From contig OX457042.1 in the NCBI GenBank assembly GCA_949752735.1, positions 60,549,468 through 60,613,467 of the forward strand: a stretch of DNA of 64,000 nucleotides, read 5' to 3'. Origin of the DNA: Lumbricus terrestris. Lineage: Eukaryota; Annelida; Clitellata; Crassiclitellata; Lumbricidae. Made by a program: the position numbers and the translations under genes. The first letter of the stretch is position 1. The number at the start of each line of letters is the position of its first letter. Below are positions 33,072-43,604 of the stretch, piece after piece. Under the pieces are notes generated by a model. It made no database searches, was not told the DNA's origin, and worked only from the letters and a program-made list of their open reading frames with translations.

Positions 33072-33190
33072 ATTTCGGTCGGTCTACTTCTGGTCGGTCT
33101 ACTTCTGGACGGTCTACTTCCGGTCGGTCTACTTCCGGTCGGTCTACTTCCGGTCGGTCGCCTTCCGGTCGGTTTACTTCCGGTCGGGAT
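33072..33190. repeat. 15-bp minisatellite (GGTCTACTTCCGGTC)n
   Basis: About eight near-identical 15-bp units. A minus-strand frame reads PTGSR repeats through it, a by-product of the unit length being divisible by three. Confidence 0.92.
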
Positions 33191-33377
33191 GCATCCGATC
33201 TGCTTAGTGTGGGTCCAGAGCATAGATACTGCTTACGACGCCTAACCTGGTCCTCTTTACACCTAACTTGAACCTAAGCGACTCTCACGACGACAAAGCT
33301 GATCCTAAGCGACTATTCGTACCCGAGACACTAGTTATGCCGACTAATTTAGACTCGTCAGCCGATAACCGATGCAC

Positions 33378-33645
33378 ATTTACAAAACTTAAGACACTCC
33401 TTTCCACGAACTCTTACCCTGTGTCACCTCATCCTCCACCCTCCAATTCCCGGCCCAGACGACACCCACTTTAGCAGCTGTTCCGCCCATATATGATCCT
33501 ATGGTAACTCGACCCGGACCACCACGGACTACTCTCACGGACAACCCTCCTAACTCAACGCGGCGGCCGTGAATAAGCTGGTGCCCCGCGCTTGGCTTTC
33601 GAGTGGCGCTTTACAATTTTCGAGTTTACGATTACGATTACGATA
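33378..33645 (+). mobile_element. 3' end of an L2/CR1-like LINE with a TTACGA tail
   Basis: It encodes KLKTLLSTNSYPVSPHPPPS, the C terminus also seen at 63406-63490 (minus strand). The same 3' UTR follows (AAGCTGGTGCCCCGCGCTTG, then GAGTGGCGCTTTA) and a (TTACGA)n tail at 33626-33644. It ends 44 bp before the TRADD-N-like exon. Confidence 0.8.
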
Positions 33646-33688
33646 GAAAGAAACAATACTCATTATTGTGTTTCTTTTCTAATTTCAG

Positions 33689-34024
33689 TTGTCATCAAAG
33701 TCAAATTTAAAAAGAATGCAGAATCTATGGAAACCCAGATGCTTTATCAAAGAACGGGAGACATTCGAAACAGATCGAATCAAAGATCGCATCAAACCTA
33801 TAAACTCATCGGTCAAATGATGGATGAAGGAATCGAAATCCTCAACTCTCAACTAGTCAAGCGGATTGTGGTCGTTTGGATCTGGTGTCGTTCACAAACA
33901 GCTCTTCAAACTATTCAGAAGCTGTGCGATTCGAATGAGCTGAGAGATGTATTCTTCGAAAATATTCAATTATCCACTTCAATGATAATCAACATCGATA
34001 GAAATCAATTCAAGAAAACCGTTG
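33689..34024 (+). CDS. CARD/NHL gene, TRADD-N-like exon
   Basis: 336-bp phase 1-1 exon: acceptor TCTAATTTCAG, donor GTTG|GCAAGTA. The GC donor is preferred because only it gives a phase that joins the propeller exon in frame, and the paralogue has the same site. The ~112 residues are rather polar at first, then hold GIEILNSQL, a hydrophobic strand VVVWIWCRSQTAL, a helix IQKLCDSNELRDVFF and a closing strand around IINIDRNQFKKTV. The order (strand with a Cys, aL-x-x-(L/Y)-x-x-G/N-x-L helix, strand) resembles the TRADD N-terminal type of adaptor domain. This is inference from pattern only. Confidence 0.65.
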
Positions 34025-34492
34025 GCAAGTACGCATGAACTCACTCATCATAAAAAAAGTTAAAACGTGTAATCTGCGTACTATAATAGCTGGGTGAAAT
34101 GAGTGAGACGGTGGGATTGGACCACAAAATATGGTAGCAGTGAAGAAGGCACTGAGGATGAAGAAAGATGACAAATGTAACAAATCGAAAATGAGATGTA
34201 CGATAATAATGACAAGGGCAGATAGTGAAATGGTTATCAAGTAATTTAGGTGCTGCTAATGAGCAGTAAAATCACTTAACTACAATGTAGAGACAGAAAT
34301 ATATTGAGTTAAACCTACGAAAAGCTAGATATCATAGATATGGAAGCAGTAGACGAGCAGCAAAAACTGACGGCGATACGAAGATAGCCTATTGAAAGAG
34401 ACCAATAAATAAAAATATAAATAATTAAATAAATAAATAAATAAATAAATAGAACAAACAATAATTGATTGGCCAGTAAGTCACTATATATA

Positions 34493-35707
34493 CAGGGTGC
34501 GGCAAAAAAATAATCCATTACGAAAATTGCGATTTCTCGAAAACCGCTGAATACTTTGTTACAAAACTTCGCCAGTTTATTTGACACATATTTATCTACA
34601 GCTTGGCTAAATCTAATGAAATTCGAATCATGAAAACCAAAATGGTGCAACCCTAAAGTGAAGAAATGTTAATTTCGTTTCAACAGGCATTTATTGATAG
34701 CAATAACAAAGTAACGACGGAAACAGTAACGTAAGAAGGTTCCAGGTTACTTATTGTTATTGACAAGATAAGGCCAATTGTTAAGTTTTGTGCAATGAAT
34801 GTTCGAAGTGGCCACCATTTGCTTTTACGCAAGCTTGGAGACATTTTCGAAAGTCCAGGGCAGACTTCTGAATGGTCTCAAGTGGCAAGTTATTCCAGAT
34901 GATTTGCAGCGTATTTTTCAGTTCAGGAATGTTCTTCGGCTTTGTGGTAAGTTTGTTGTAGGTCTCAAGCATTGCGCCCCAGGCTGCATAGTCGAGTGGA
35001 TTCATATCTGGGGAATTTGGCGGCCATGAATCCTGATCGATGAAGTCCGGATAGTGACTTCTTAACCAATCTTGGGCCAGCTTGGCGCCGTGAGCGGGCG
35101 CTCCATCTTGCTGAAAAGTGAACTGGTTTCCCAAAATCTAATGACAGTCATCGACAAGCTTAGGCAAAAGATTCTCCACGTAATACTGACTGTGGCCTTC
35201 TCGTCAATGAAATGCAAGCGTCCTTTACCCCCATAGCTGAACCAGCAGAAACCATGACGTGGGGAGAGAACTTGGCTCTCTCGACCAACAGACGGCTTGG
35301 ATGGATATCGGCTTTTTCTTCGTCGCCCAGACTCGGTTGTTTTGATTATTAATGGGTGGATTGATGTAAAACATCCTTTCGTAGGTGAAGAAAACCTTGC
35401 AATTTGACTCTAAATGTAGACAAAACAGCGTCTGCAAAGCGAAAATGACGTAATTATGACACACCGCAGGCTACTTTATGTAAAAATATGATTTTCTATT
35501 TCGTGAATGCTGTGTTCAGTTGCAAAAATGCAATTCTTTCTTCTGCCTGATGTCATGATCACAAATATAAAGATACTGTCATAAAATTTTCACACAATAT
35601 GTAAAAATATGTTACGAAGAAGAATGCAAATATTTGTAAAAAAATATTCAGCAGTTTTCGAGAAATCGCAATTTTCGTAATGGATTTTTTTTTTGGGCCG
35701 CACCCTG
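34493..35707 (-). mobile_element. Mariner-type element (DD37D), TA duplication
   Basis: The ends CAGGGTGCGGCAAAAAAATA (34493) and GGGCCGCACCCTG (to 35707) continue as inverted repeats through GAAAATTGCGATTTCTCGAA, about 60 bp in all, and are flanked by TA. At 1215 bp it is close to full mariner length, but the transposase N terminus is absent or degraded. Confidence 0.92.
34781..35480 (-). pseudogene. Mariner transposase, catalytic half
   Basis: The minus-strand frame pieces run NPPINNQNNRVWATKKK, then HVMVSAGV and a stop just before LGNQFTFQQDGAPAH (second Asp). SPDMNPLDY (third Asp) follows, then a C-terminal tail to the stop at 34781. 37 residues separate the second and third aspartates, giving a DD37D mariner. 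The internal stop at about 35137 and the missing N terminus make it inactive. Confidence 0.8.
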
Positions 35708-36215
35708 TATATATAAAAAAATCATTTAATTAAATTTAAAATTCCTGCATGACATTGTGTAGTAATAAGTAAAACGTTGCGGAAAAGGAAAGCGTCACAT
35801 ATTATTTGAGAGCTAGAGTTGATTAAATTTGAATGCGGGAAGTGATAGGTCATAAAAGTCAACGACAATGACAACCATATGCACAAACGAGACAGTCGGG
35901 CTACGAGCCTAGCCGAAGCATTTACGACTGATTGAAGGGGGAGAAAGAGTTGTTTCTGGAGACCTATGAGAAGTGAGTTGCAATAGTCTAGGAGGGAACA
36001 GAAAGCGCATGAACTATGGTAGTGAAAATAGAAGGAGAGACTGATCGTCTGATGTCTCCGAGTCGCCTCAGTTGAAAAAGCAAGAGCGGGTTAGATAATT
36101 ATACATGTGCTACTTAAACATCAATTGTTATGACCAGCTTACGGACACTTGGAGAATATGTTTATGCAGGAATTGTTCAGTCAGTAAATTGAAAGTTAAG
36201 TTTAGCTGCTGTTGC

Positions 36216-36625
36216 CTATAGTAGGCTACAATGCCAGTTCAGTTGTGTCTTGGTAGCAAAGTTGACATCCAATAATGTAGAGCATAAAAGGACAATCAAT
36301 AGAATGAACTTGGGAGAATTTGCAAGATGGTGAACCGTGAACAATTGAACATAAGCCTGAATATCATCTGCATAAAGATGACAATTCGCCTTGTGTTTGG
36401 TAAATATATGCAATAGGTCAGCTGTAAATAGAATACATAGGAGGGACTGAGCACTGAGCTCTGGTGACACCAAACTTAACACAAACCCACTCAGTCCTGG
36501 ATTCTCCCAGGACAACCATTTGTGAGCGTTGTGTTACGTAGGATTTAAACCAAAGAAGTGGAATATTAGACAGGCCCCAGTATAAATTCAATCGTTGAAG
36601 CAATATCACTTATTGGGATGTGAGT
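36216..36625 (-). pseudogene. L2/CR1-like RT fragment
   Basis: Two overlapping minus frames read LLWFKSYVTQRSQMVV, the degraded GVPQGS-like GVTRAQCSVP, and HLYADDIQAYV (catalytic ADD box). Frame breaks show it is a relic within intron 3. Confidence 0.7.
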
Positions 36626-36970
36626 AAATGCCTCCCAGGCGGAGAGCTACGTCAGGTAGTTTCCCGCTGCCTTTCTCGCAGAAAATTGAAGGTAAGAAAC
36701 TTTCACAGGGTCTTTTCCGCATTGATTGATAACAATTTTCACATAATCACAATTGAAGTAGGACCCAAATTTACATTTAGGCTAACATAAATGTTATTGC
36801 CAGATGCACCTTAATTCGAATAATAGAATAAAACGACAATTAAAATGGCAATAATTTAAAATTGGTTACATTATAACATAAGCAGACATTTACGATGGAA
36901 ATATTTTAAACATAAAACGATATAAGATGGCGATTATTTTCTTATCGCAATGATCATTATTTTATTTCAG

Positions 36971-37557
36971 TAGTTTATCCAATTTCCGTCCGTTTCACTC
37001 AGAGAATCATGATGTCAGGAAATGAAAGACTGTACGGAGTGACTAAGCTGCGAAATGAAATCTACGTCCTCTCTCGAACGGAGCCATATCCACATAAAAC
37101 GCGAAAATGTTATCCACATGTAATTCATGTCTTTGAGGATCGAAATCCATTTCGACTTCAAAAGACAATTGAAATAGAAGAGATTACATCACCCGTTGAC
37201 ATTGGATCAAGTGAGAAGGAGAATTGTCTCTACGTCTCTGACTATGGTAAGAATTGCGTCTGGAAGATAATGAGAACAACAGATGACAAACAGAAAATCA
37301 TGAAATGGTTGGCAATTGATTACATGCCATGGACTCTGTCAGTGTCCAGTAATGGTCAGCTGTTGGTGGTCAATAGTTGGTCGCCCATGTTGTTGATCTA
37401 CGGATCAGACGCAGAACTCATTCGATCCATTCAGTTACCAACAGATATCGGGATTCCTCGCCATGCAGTGGAATCATACGTCGGGAATTTCATCGTCTTT
37501 CACAAATGGATGGCAAATGAAGAGAAGGGAAAGAATGTATCGAGTTGGAGAAGGAAA
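36971..37557 (+). CDS. CARD/NHL gene, propeller exon part 1
   Basis: Starts after TTTATTTCAG. Two bases (TA) complete a phase-1 codon, then VYPISVRFTQRIMMSGN leads into the propeller. Blade-like repeats are LYGVTKLRNEIYVLSR, LYVSDYGKNCVWKI, PWTLSVSSNGQLLVV and LIYGSDAELIRSIQLP, the pattern of NHL-type beta-propellers that bind protein or RNA in invertebrate signalling and immune-type proteins. The exon ends at AGGAAA|GTAATG (donor at 37558). If that donor is not used the frame runs into a stop at 37675-37677. The ATG at 37009 is internal and probably not a start. Confidence 0.75.
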
Positions 37558-37619
37558 GTAATGAAGCGGAACATATATGAATGGATCAAACGTCTCTATA
37601 AATTTTCATCGTCTTTCAG
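37558..37619 (+). other. 62-nt intron created by tandem duplication
   Basis: A 116-bp direct repeat (first unit from 37491, second from 37607) breaks the frame. Removal of 37558-37619 (GTAATG...CGTCTTTCAG) restores it: ...WRRK is followed by KWMAKEEKGK. The acceptor AG exists only in the second unit (TTTCAGAAATGG against TTTCACAAATGG in the first). Confidence 0.6.
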
Positions 37620-38126
37620 AAATGGATGGCAAAGGAAGAAAAGGGAAAGAATGTATCGAGTTGGAGAAGGCAAGTAATGAAGCGGAACATATATGAATGG
37701 ATCAAACGGATGAACTATGAGGAAGAGGAAGATGGAGGGTTAGCAAGTGCAATTATTGAAGAGGAAGAGAAGGGAGATGCAGAAGAAGACAAGACGACAG
37801 CTAAGACGGCGAAGTGGGTTGTGAGTGAATTGAGTAGAGATGGACAGACGATCATCCGTCGCTTTATTCCTTCAAATGAAACACAACAACTTAATTATCC
37901 TGAATATCTCTGCATTGATTCAGACGCTCGAGTGTTTGCGGCTGACACGTTCAAGAATCAACGAGCGATTCTCTTGAATTCCGATCTTAAATGGAATCGA
38001 ATTCTTTGTCCAACAGAAGCAGAAGAATCCAATCTTCGCTTTCCATGGAGATTGTGTTACGACGGAGAAACGAAACAACTGATCGTCGGAAACTTTTACG
38101 GAGATATTAGGCTATATACACTTTGA
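37620..38126 (+). CDS. CARD/NHL gene, propeller exon part 2 (3' end)
   Basis: Continues the propeller to the stop codon at 38124-38126. After the duplicated KWMAKEEKGKNVSSWRR segment comes an acidic insert (MNYEEEEDGG and EEEEKGDAEEDK). Further blades are VVSELSRDGQTIIRRFIP, YLCIDSDARVFAADTF, AILLNSDLKWNRIL and PWRLCYDGETKQLIVGN, closing with DIRLYTL. The gene product from the F-box-like exon onward would be about 630 residues. The dead copy at 51.2 kb lacks the acidic insert, so the insert and duplication are probably derived. Confidence 0.72.
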   Translation, partial: KWMAKEEKGKNVSSWRRQVMKRNIYEWIKRMNYEEEEDGGLASAIIEEEEKGDAEEDKTTAKTAKWVVSELSRDGQTIIRRFIPSNETQQLNYPEYLCIDSDARVFAADTFKNQRAILLNSDLKWNRILCPTEAEESNLRFPWRLCYDGETKQLIVGNFYGDIRLYTL

Positions 38127-39209
38127 GCTAAAATTAAATTCACTTTTATATTAGCAAATATCCCTTTGAACTCGTCCAAGCCATGAGATATGTCTACTAA
38201 TTAGGGGGCACAAAACCCATTACCGTATTGCCTACGATCCCATATAGGGTGATACAAACTATGCTAATATTTCTATAAACGAAGTTCAGTGTGAAATTTG
38301 AAAAAAACCTGATTTGCATACTGATATAATTATTGTTATTTAAGATAATTAATTTGGAGTTTTATATGTTTTGTGTGTAATCGTGTCATTCAATTTGCGT
38401 GACACATGTTGCAAATTCATGTTCTGTGAAAGAGGCTACGCGCAAAAAATACCATAATTCACTGTCGTGCACAAGTTACTGTATAACCTCAAGTTAAAAT
38501 AATTTGCAGAACAAAAAAAGTTGGGCATGAATGTGTTCATTGATTTATTGTAGCTGCGGCTTATCGGCAGCGTGAATAATAAGGCAGCACTGTGCATAGT
38601 TAATAATTTGCCTCCCTGTTATGATCTTCGCCAGAGAATAATGATAAGTAGAAGAGAGGAACGTCATTATGATCAGACTCGTCGTCCACTTTCCAGCATC
38701 GTGGATCTGCAGAATAATTCGCCAGGAGACACCTTCCAGATAGATAATTTGACTGGCGGTCATGATGGAATCACTTTACTGCAGATTAAAAACCTTCAGA
38801 ACTTTGAAATGGTCGATAGCATTGGTCGGTATCCGGACTTTACTCCCCCCCGGCCCATTACCCCCTGCCATTACTCCCGACCCTTACCCCCTTAAGGCAT
38901 CAACCCCCTTGCCATTACCCTCCATCTGTTTACATTTAGGGCCAGTTTATGTACATGTATGTATGCATTAGGGCTAATCACTATTGACTATCCGACAACG
39001 AAAAGCGATGATAAATCCCACAGTTAAACTTCATAACATGCTATTGTTTAATGATCATAACAAGATTAGGCCACCAGATAAGCGCATAATTATCGCGAAA
39101 GATAATGATTTTTCTGGCTGCATCTCGCGCCCCTATAGAATTAATATAGAGTTCGATGTCCACTGTTGTGAAAAAGTAACCTATCCGTTATCGCGGTGTC
39201 ATGGGTTAT
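38127..39209. other. Downstream DNA shared with the dead propeller locus
   Basis: Parts align with 51764-52990: the first bases after the stop, and ATCGCGAAAGATAATGATTT at 39093 through GGGTTATGTCCTCAG. A C-rich stretch at 38846-38925 with repeated CCATTACCCCC-like words is not shared and may be part of another foldback element. Confidence 0.6.
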
Positions 39210-39217
39210 GTCCTCAG

Positions 39218-41514
39218 TAGGGTGGTCGTTAAAAATGGAAGTTGGAATTGACTGTTCCCCAAGGCGCCGTTTGGTTCCATTCTCCCCAGAAACATCACAC
39301 AAAAAGTTGTAAGACAAAATATTAATATTTAGGACTAGCACCACGCCATCAAAGTTTTACCCTTATAATAGCAAGACTTTTAATGCTCAAAAGTAGCTAT
39401 ATGGCTGTAGTCAACCAGGAATCTTCAAACCAGGAATCAATTCAACTACCTGTAGTTGCTCCACACTTAAACATGATGATGCTACTGTCATCGTAACCAT
39501 GATCATCACTTTATATAGCGCCACTTCAAGAAAAATTCCTCTAAGGCTAGAAAACCTGTATAACACAGGTATATCACAGATAATATCTATCATATCTTAT
39601 TTCTTTACAAATAGTACCTGTTTTACCTTGTCTTGATTGATTATAATAGCGTATTGTTCTTAGACTGCTACAGTAAGGGAACAGTAATAGTTTAAATTAT
39701 ATTGGGGAAAAATAAAAAAATTGTGCGGTTTCATCTGTGTCCTATATAATTAATTTATTCTGCAAAATCACCAAAATTCTTAATGAGGTCTGATTTCTAA
39801 GAAATATTTCTTTTTCTACCGTCATTGTTTATGGGGTTACTGGGTACGAGGAACCGGAGTAATATTAAAAAGTAGAAATCCATTATTTTTAGATGCGAAT
39901 TTTTATCTCAAAATAATTTAGGCTAAAATGTTTTCGAGCTGAGGCATTATTACACTGTCTCACAATTCAAATTGCATTTGGTCTTTGCGTGGGTTTGAGC
40001 TATGTTGTAGTTTTCACGATTCACTTCCCTCAAAGTGAAATCTCTGGCATGTTGCCCAAGGAAGGTGTTCATCTGCCTCCAAGGGTGTACCAATGGGTGT
40101 TGTCTTGAGAGTGCTATACTTATACCCTTGAATTGGTTGGTGGTCTGAGATGTCCATGCGGCCACTGTAATTTCAGCTGGATCCATTGCTGAGCATGATG
40201 TAGAGATTTTGAGTCGCATATAGCTTACGTGTTTGACACCATCGCCTTTCATGCTAATTTATAATAGGTAGTTAATTTACAATAGCTAATAAAGGCAGTG
40301 TAATTTGAGTCCACTCTTGACAGCACTTTCTGTGTCAGTTGGTTGACTCTGTGTTCATGTTTTCAGCTCTAAAAGTAAGCTTATACTTTTAATTGGATAA
40401 CTTCTATATTATGAAATAGACAACAATGTGAGTAGTCTTCATCAGGCACTCAATTATGATGCTCTCTTTGGAAGCTGTTTAAAAACTGCTTTTTGACTCC
40501 TATGTGGTAATAAGTAATTTCTTTGATCTATAAAAATTATGATCTCAATAATTTCAACATCTATTTTAATTCATTTCTTTACAGCAACTCTTGATAAATC
40601 TTATCCGTGATGCGCTGTGTCATTCTGCTCTGATTACCACAATAAACGAAAATACACGTGTCATCAGCAGTTTTCTCTAGTTCAACTATTATTGAGGTCC
40701 TTGTCCGTATTATATCAGAATTTGTGTTAAAGTTAAGCATGTAATAAAGAGCCTTTAGTGTAACAAAGAATCCCTGTAGATAGAAATCAAGACTATCAAA
40801 AGAACATGGCAATGTGTTGACTTTCTAGTACAATAATCTTCATTTAATCATTAGTAGTAGTATCTTCTTTTTAATGATTCACTCTGAAACACTGCAGAAT
40901 GATTACAAGTACATGTTATACGAAATACGGCCCACTATAGCACGACACGCAGATCGGTTTTACAGCAGTGGGTTCGGTAGCTTAACAATAATGGCCTAAG
41001 TGCTGGATCACTCCTGGTCGGCCAAGCCAGAAGCGGGAGGGGATATCTTTATTTTTAGCAGAACCCGAGTCAAGCAACTCAACAGCAAAGTGCCAATGGC
41101 AGCTAACAGAAATTTAAAGTAGATTTATAGTTAAGGTTTATGGTCATCGATCTCAGGGACTCACGAGTCAAATACTATTGTGATGGTCAATTGTTCATAA
41201 AAATATATAACAAACCATTATCATCATTGTAGAAGTCAGACATACTTGTCAGTCGTGCTTGAGTAAAAGAATGTTGCATTTCTGTTAAAACTAGTCATTG
41301 GTCCAAAAATGTAGCTAAATTAGCATTATACTCAAAAAGACGATGAAATTTCGTAAAATCCTAAACTTCAAACACGTTGTGCTAGTCCTAAATATTTTTC
41401 TATCGGGATAATTTTTGGGCTGCATCAGTCCTTTACCAAGTGGCACCAAATGGTGGGTTGGGGAAAGAACAAAAATGAAGTTGAAAATTTGCCATTACAG
41501 ATACGACCACCCTA
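39218..41514. mobile_element. hAT element, TIR TAGGGTGGTCG, TSD GTCCTCAG
   Basis: The ends TAGGGTGGTCGTTAAAAATG and CGACCACCCTA are bracketed by GTCCTCAG at 39210-39217 and 41515-41522. The paralogous locus reads straight through (GGGTTATGTCCTCAGCCATC near 52972), so the empty site is preserved. 2.3 kb with no transposase frame. A terminal fragment of the same family is at 56225-56354. Confidence 0.95.
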
Positions 41515-41630
41515 GTCCTCAGCCATCTAGCTTAACTGGAAACGCTTTGTAAAGCTCTATATGCCAGTGCAGAATAGTTCTATGTCCATAAATTTGGAAT
41601 GTCTTTTAAAGCTATTATAGAGGCACATGT

Positions 41631-42216
41631 TGTTACGAGCCGTGCCCCCTAAGTTAAGGTCCCTTTTAGATTCAGCTCGAATAAATAAAACTCGTGTCTA
41701 GTTTACAGGTATAATTAAACATAAGAACGAACTGATACATTTACCACACTGCAGTCCAGTGGAAAGTCGTCAACGGCATTGTTCTTTCAGCGACGACCGT
41801 TCGAACAAACATCTTCAAGCAGCAACAGGCTGGCGACGAAGTAACTTAACACGTTGACCGCTGATTTGCTGTGTAAAATGACTCAATATGGTACGTGTAT
41901 ACACGTACCACGCGGTCAAAGTGTTAACTAAAGACACCTGGTCTAGGTGTAACGAAAAGCAAAGCTTAACTAAACTTAGTCTAACGAGACATCTGACAAG
42001 AAGACTGCGCATGCAGCCACCCTGCAGTCGAAAACATCAGAGACTCTTCCCCTAGCTTAACTATTAGCTTCTTAGCCTCCACGCCCCCTGGAGTCAAACC
42101 TTATATAGAACCAGTCTGTCACCAGGTGTCACCCATTAGGCTACGAAAGTCAACTGTCCGTGACAAAAGCCCATCCTAGGACAATAACCAGTCGTAGAGA
42201 GTCGTGGAACCTAACA
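41631..42216 (-). mobile_element. Solo LTR of the giant-ORF element family
   Basis: Reverse complement of the 27724-28231 LTR with moderate divergence. Conserved stretches include CCCTAAGTTAAGGTCCC and CAGTCGTAGAGAGTCGTGG. Termini TGTTA...TAACA are flanked by ATGT at 41627-41630 and 42217-42220. The duplicated locus near 53230 has no LTR. A 74-bp piggyBac MITE sits inside. Confidence 0.85.
41850..41923. mobile_element. 74-bp piggyBac-like mini-MITE
   Basis: CACGTTGACCGC...GCGGTCAAAGTG is flanked by TTAA on both sides (41846-41849 and 41924-41927). The intact LTR at 28030 shows the single-TTAA empty site (TAGTTAAGTTAC). The centre holds a GTACGTGTATACACGTAC palindrome. Confidence 0.88.
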
Positions 42217-42220
42217 ATGT

Positions 42221-42680
42221 CCGCATCCAATAGATTGTGAAGTTTTGTATCACGTGCTTGTTAGATATAACTGCGATCGAAGGATGTGTGAAATTTCTAC
42301 ACTGCTTTATGTCCATAGCCAATGACAGTGAGAGATTAGAACACGTGACTCGGACTTAAACCTTTAGGCTATAGCATAGCTGCATTACCGTTGTCTGGCA
42401 TAATAGTGACGCTTAAGCGACTTGCGAAAAAGCGAAATGTAGATGATTGCTTTATCTGGCAGTACGAATCTAAGATTAAAAGGGCAGCTTTTAAGAATTT
42501 TATTAGCATTCTGTGAAATAGTTCTAGCCAAACGGCATTTTGACAATGCGACGTCGCTTCAAATTGTTGCGTAGCAGAGTTTCTCGTCAATCTCGTGGAC
42601 ATAGTAGGCCTAGGCCTAGGCCATAGGGTGACCATACGTCCCCGTTTTTGTAGTGCGTCTCGGTGTCAATCTATGTGGAC
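42221..42680. other. Duplicated segment (partner of 53236-53700)
   Basis: Long stretches match 53240-53660, e.g. TTTTGTATCACGTGCTTGTT and GGCATTTTGACAATGCGACG. At 42624 TAGGGTGACCATACGTCCC begins the same hAT family that occupies 53628-54475 in the partner, here cut short. Confidence 0.8.
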
Positions 42681-42689
42681 CATTGAAAT

Positions 42690-43600
42690 TATTATTACAT
42701 CCATAGCAGCTAGTGTGTTAGCTAATAGATTTAAAGAATTATCATGGCGTGACGAGACAGTTTTCATAAATTAATAGGCTACAATTTCATTGGCGGCGTC
42801 TGATCTAGGCTACATTGATTTGGGGATTTTCGGCATGTCGCGCAAATATTTTTTTTAACTGTCTAGCGATCCAATTCAATTTTCGTTTAATCAACACTGT
42901 GCTACACAAGTCTATAACTAATTTTACAATGGGTTTATGTGTAAGTTCAGTTTATAAGCAACATAAAATAAAATAATACTGGGTTTGAATTAATATAAAT
43001 TGATATGTGTTTGTTGTAGGATTTGCTAGATACATTATAGATGATAGAGGCTATTCATGATTGATAGCCTATCGCAATGACGTAATTGTTCGCTGTCCAC
43101 ATTCATGTCCGTAAATTATGGAGGAAAGGGAGGGAATTCCCTTTCCACTTAAAACTTGGGGATGGAAAGTGAAGCGCAGTTCCCTCCCACAAATCGTTAT
43201 GGCTTCTAGGCTGTGGCTCACAAAACCATTCGGAATTATTAATACAAGTCAAACTCACAATTGATAATAACATTGGTGGAAACTCCGTGCACGTGTCTTA
43301 AGCCGAGAAAGTTGACTCAGACTTTAATTAAAGAAAAGATATTATTATCATTATTATTTACTAAATTCGTATCTGGGGAAGGGTATACAGAGGAAGCCAA
43401 GGGAAAGAAGGGAAGGAAGAAGTTGTGAGCAGAGGAATAGCCACCACCACTTTTCCTTGGAAAGTTACGCCCATGCATAGGCCTACAAAAGCCCTACATA
43501 CACAGACATAATTCCATTCGGGACGGTTTCGCCACAATTATATGCAATCCGCTCTCTGATTAATAGATTAATCTGTTATACGCATTGAATTTTTTTCTAT
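42690..43600. other. Repeat-rich unassigned DNA
   Basis: 43090-43200 is a degraded end of the hAT family at 3291-4914 (GTAAATTATGGAGG, then GGGAATTCCC). 43425-43480 repeats 11125-11180. No gene. Confidence 0.5.
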
Positions 43601-43604
43601 ATTC

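Larger units (their letters stand above)
26448..33688 (+). other. Intron 2 of the CARD/NHL gene, filled by repeats
   Basis: A 7.2 kb phase-1 intron inferred from the matching frames of the flanking exons and the same exon order in the paralogue. Most of it is the LTR element 27724-32527, with a MITE (26555-26830), an RTE-related SINE (27119-27403), a tRNA-like fragment, a minisatellite and a LINE tail. Confidence 0.55.
34025..36970 (+). other. Intron 3 of the CARD/NHL gene (GC-AG)
   Basis: About 2.9 kb, GCAAGTA...TTTATTTCAG, phase 1. It contains the mariner 34493-35707 and a LINE fragment 36216-36625. The paralogue's corresponding donor is also GC (62840). Confidence 0.55.

Noticed and set aside
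32993..33223. PTGSR-repeat frame
   Set aside because: It is the 15-bp minisatellite read in a frame divisible by three.
37009..37677. Propeller gene as a stand-alone single-exon gene starting at ATG 37009
   Set aside because: Frame-compatible sequence (VYPISVRFTQRI) extends upstream to a clear acceptor, and three upstream domain exons share the phase, so the ATG is probably internal.
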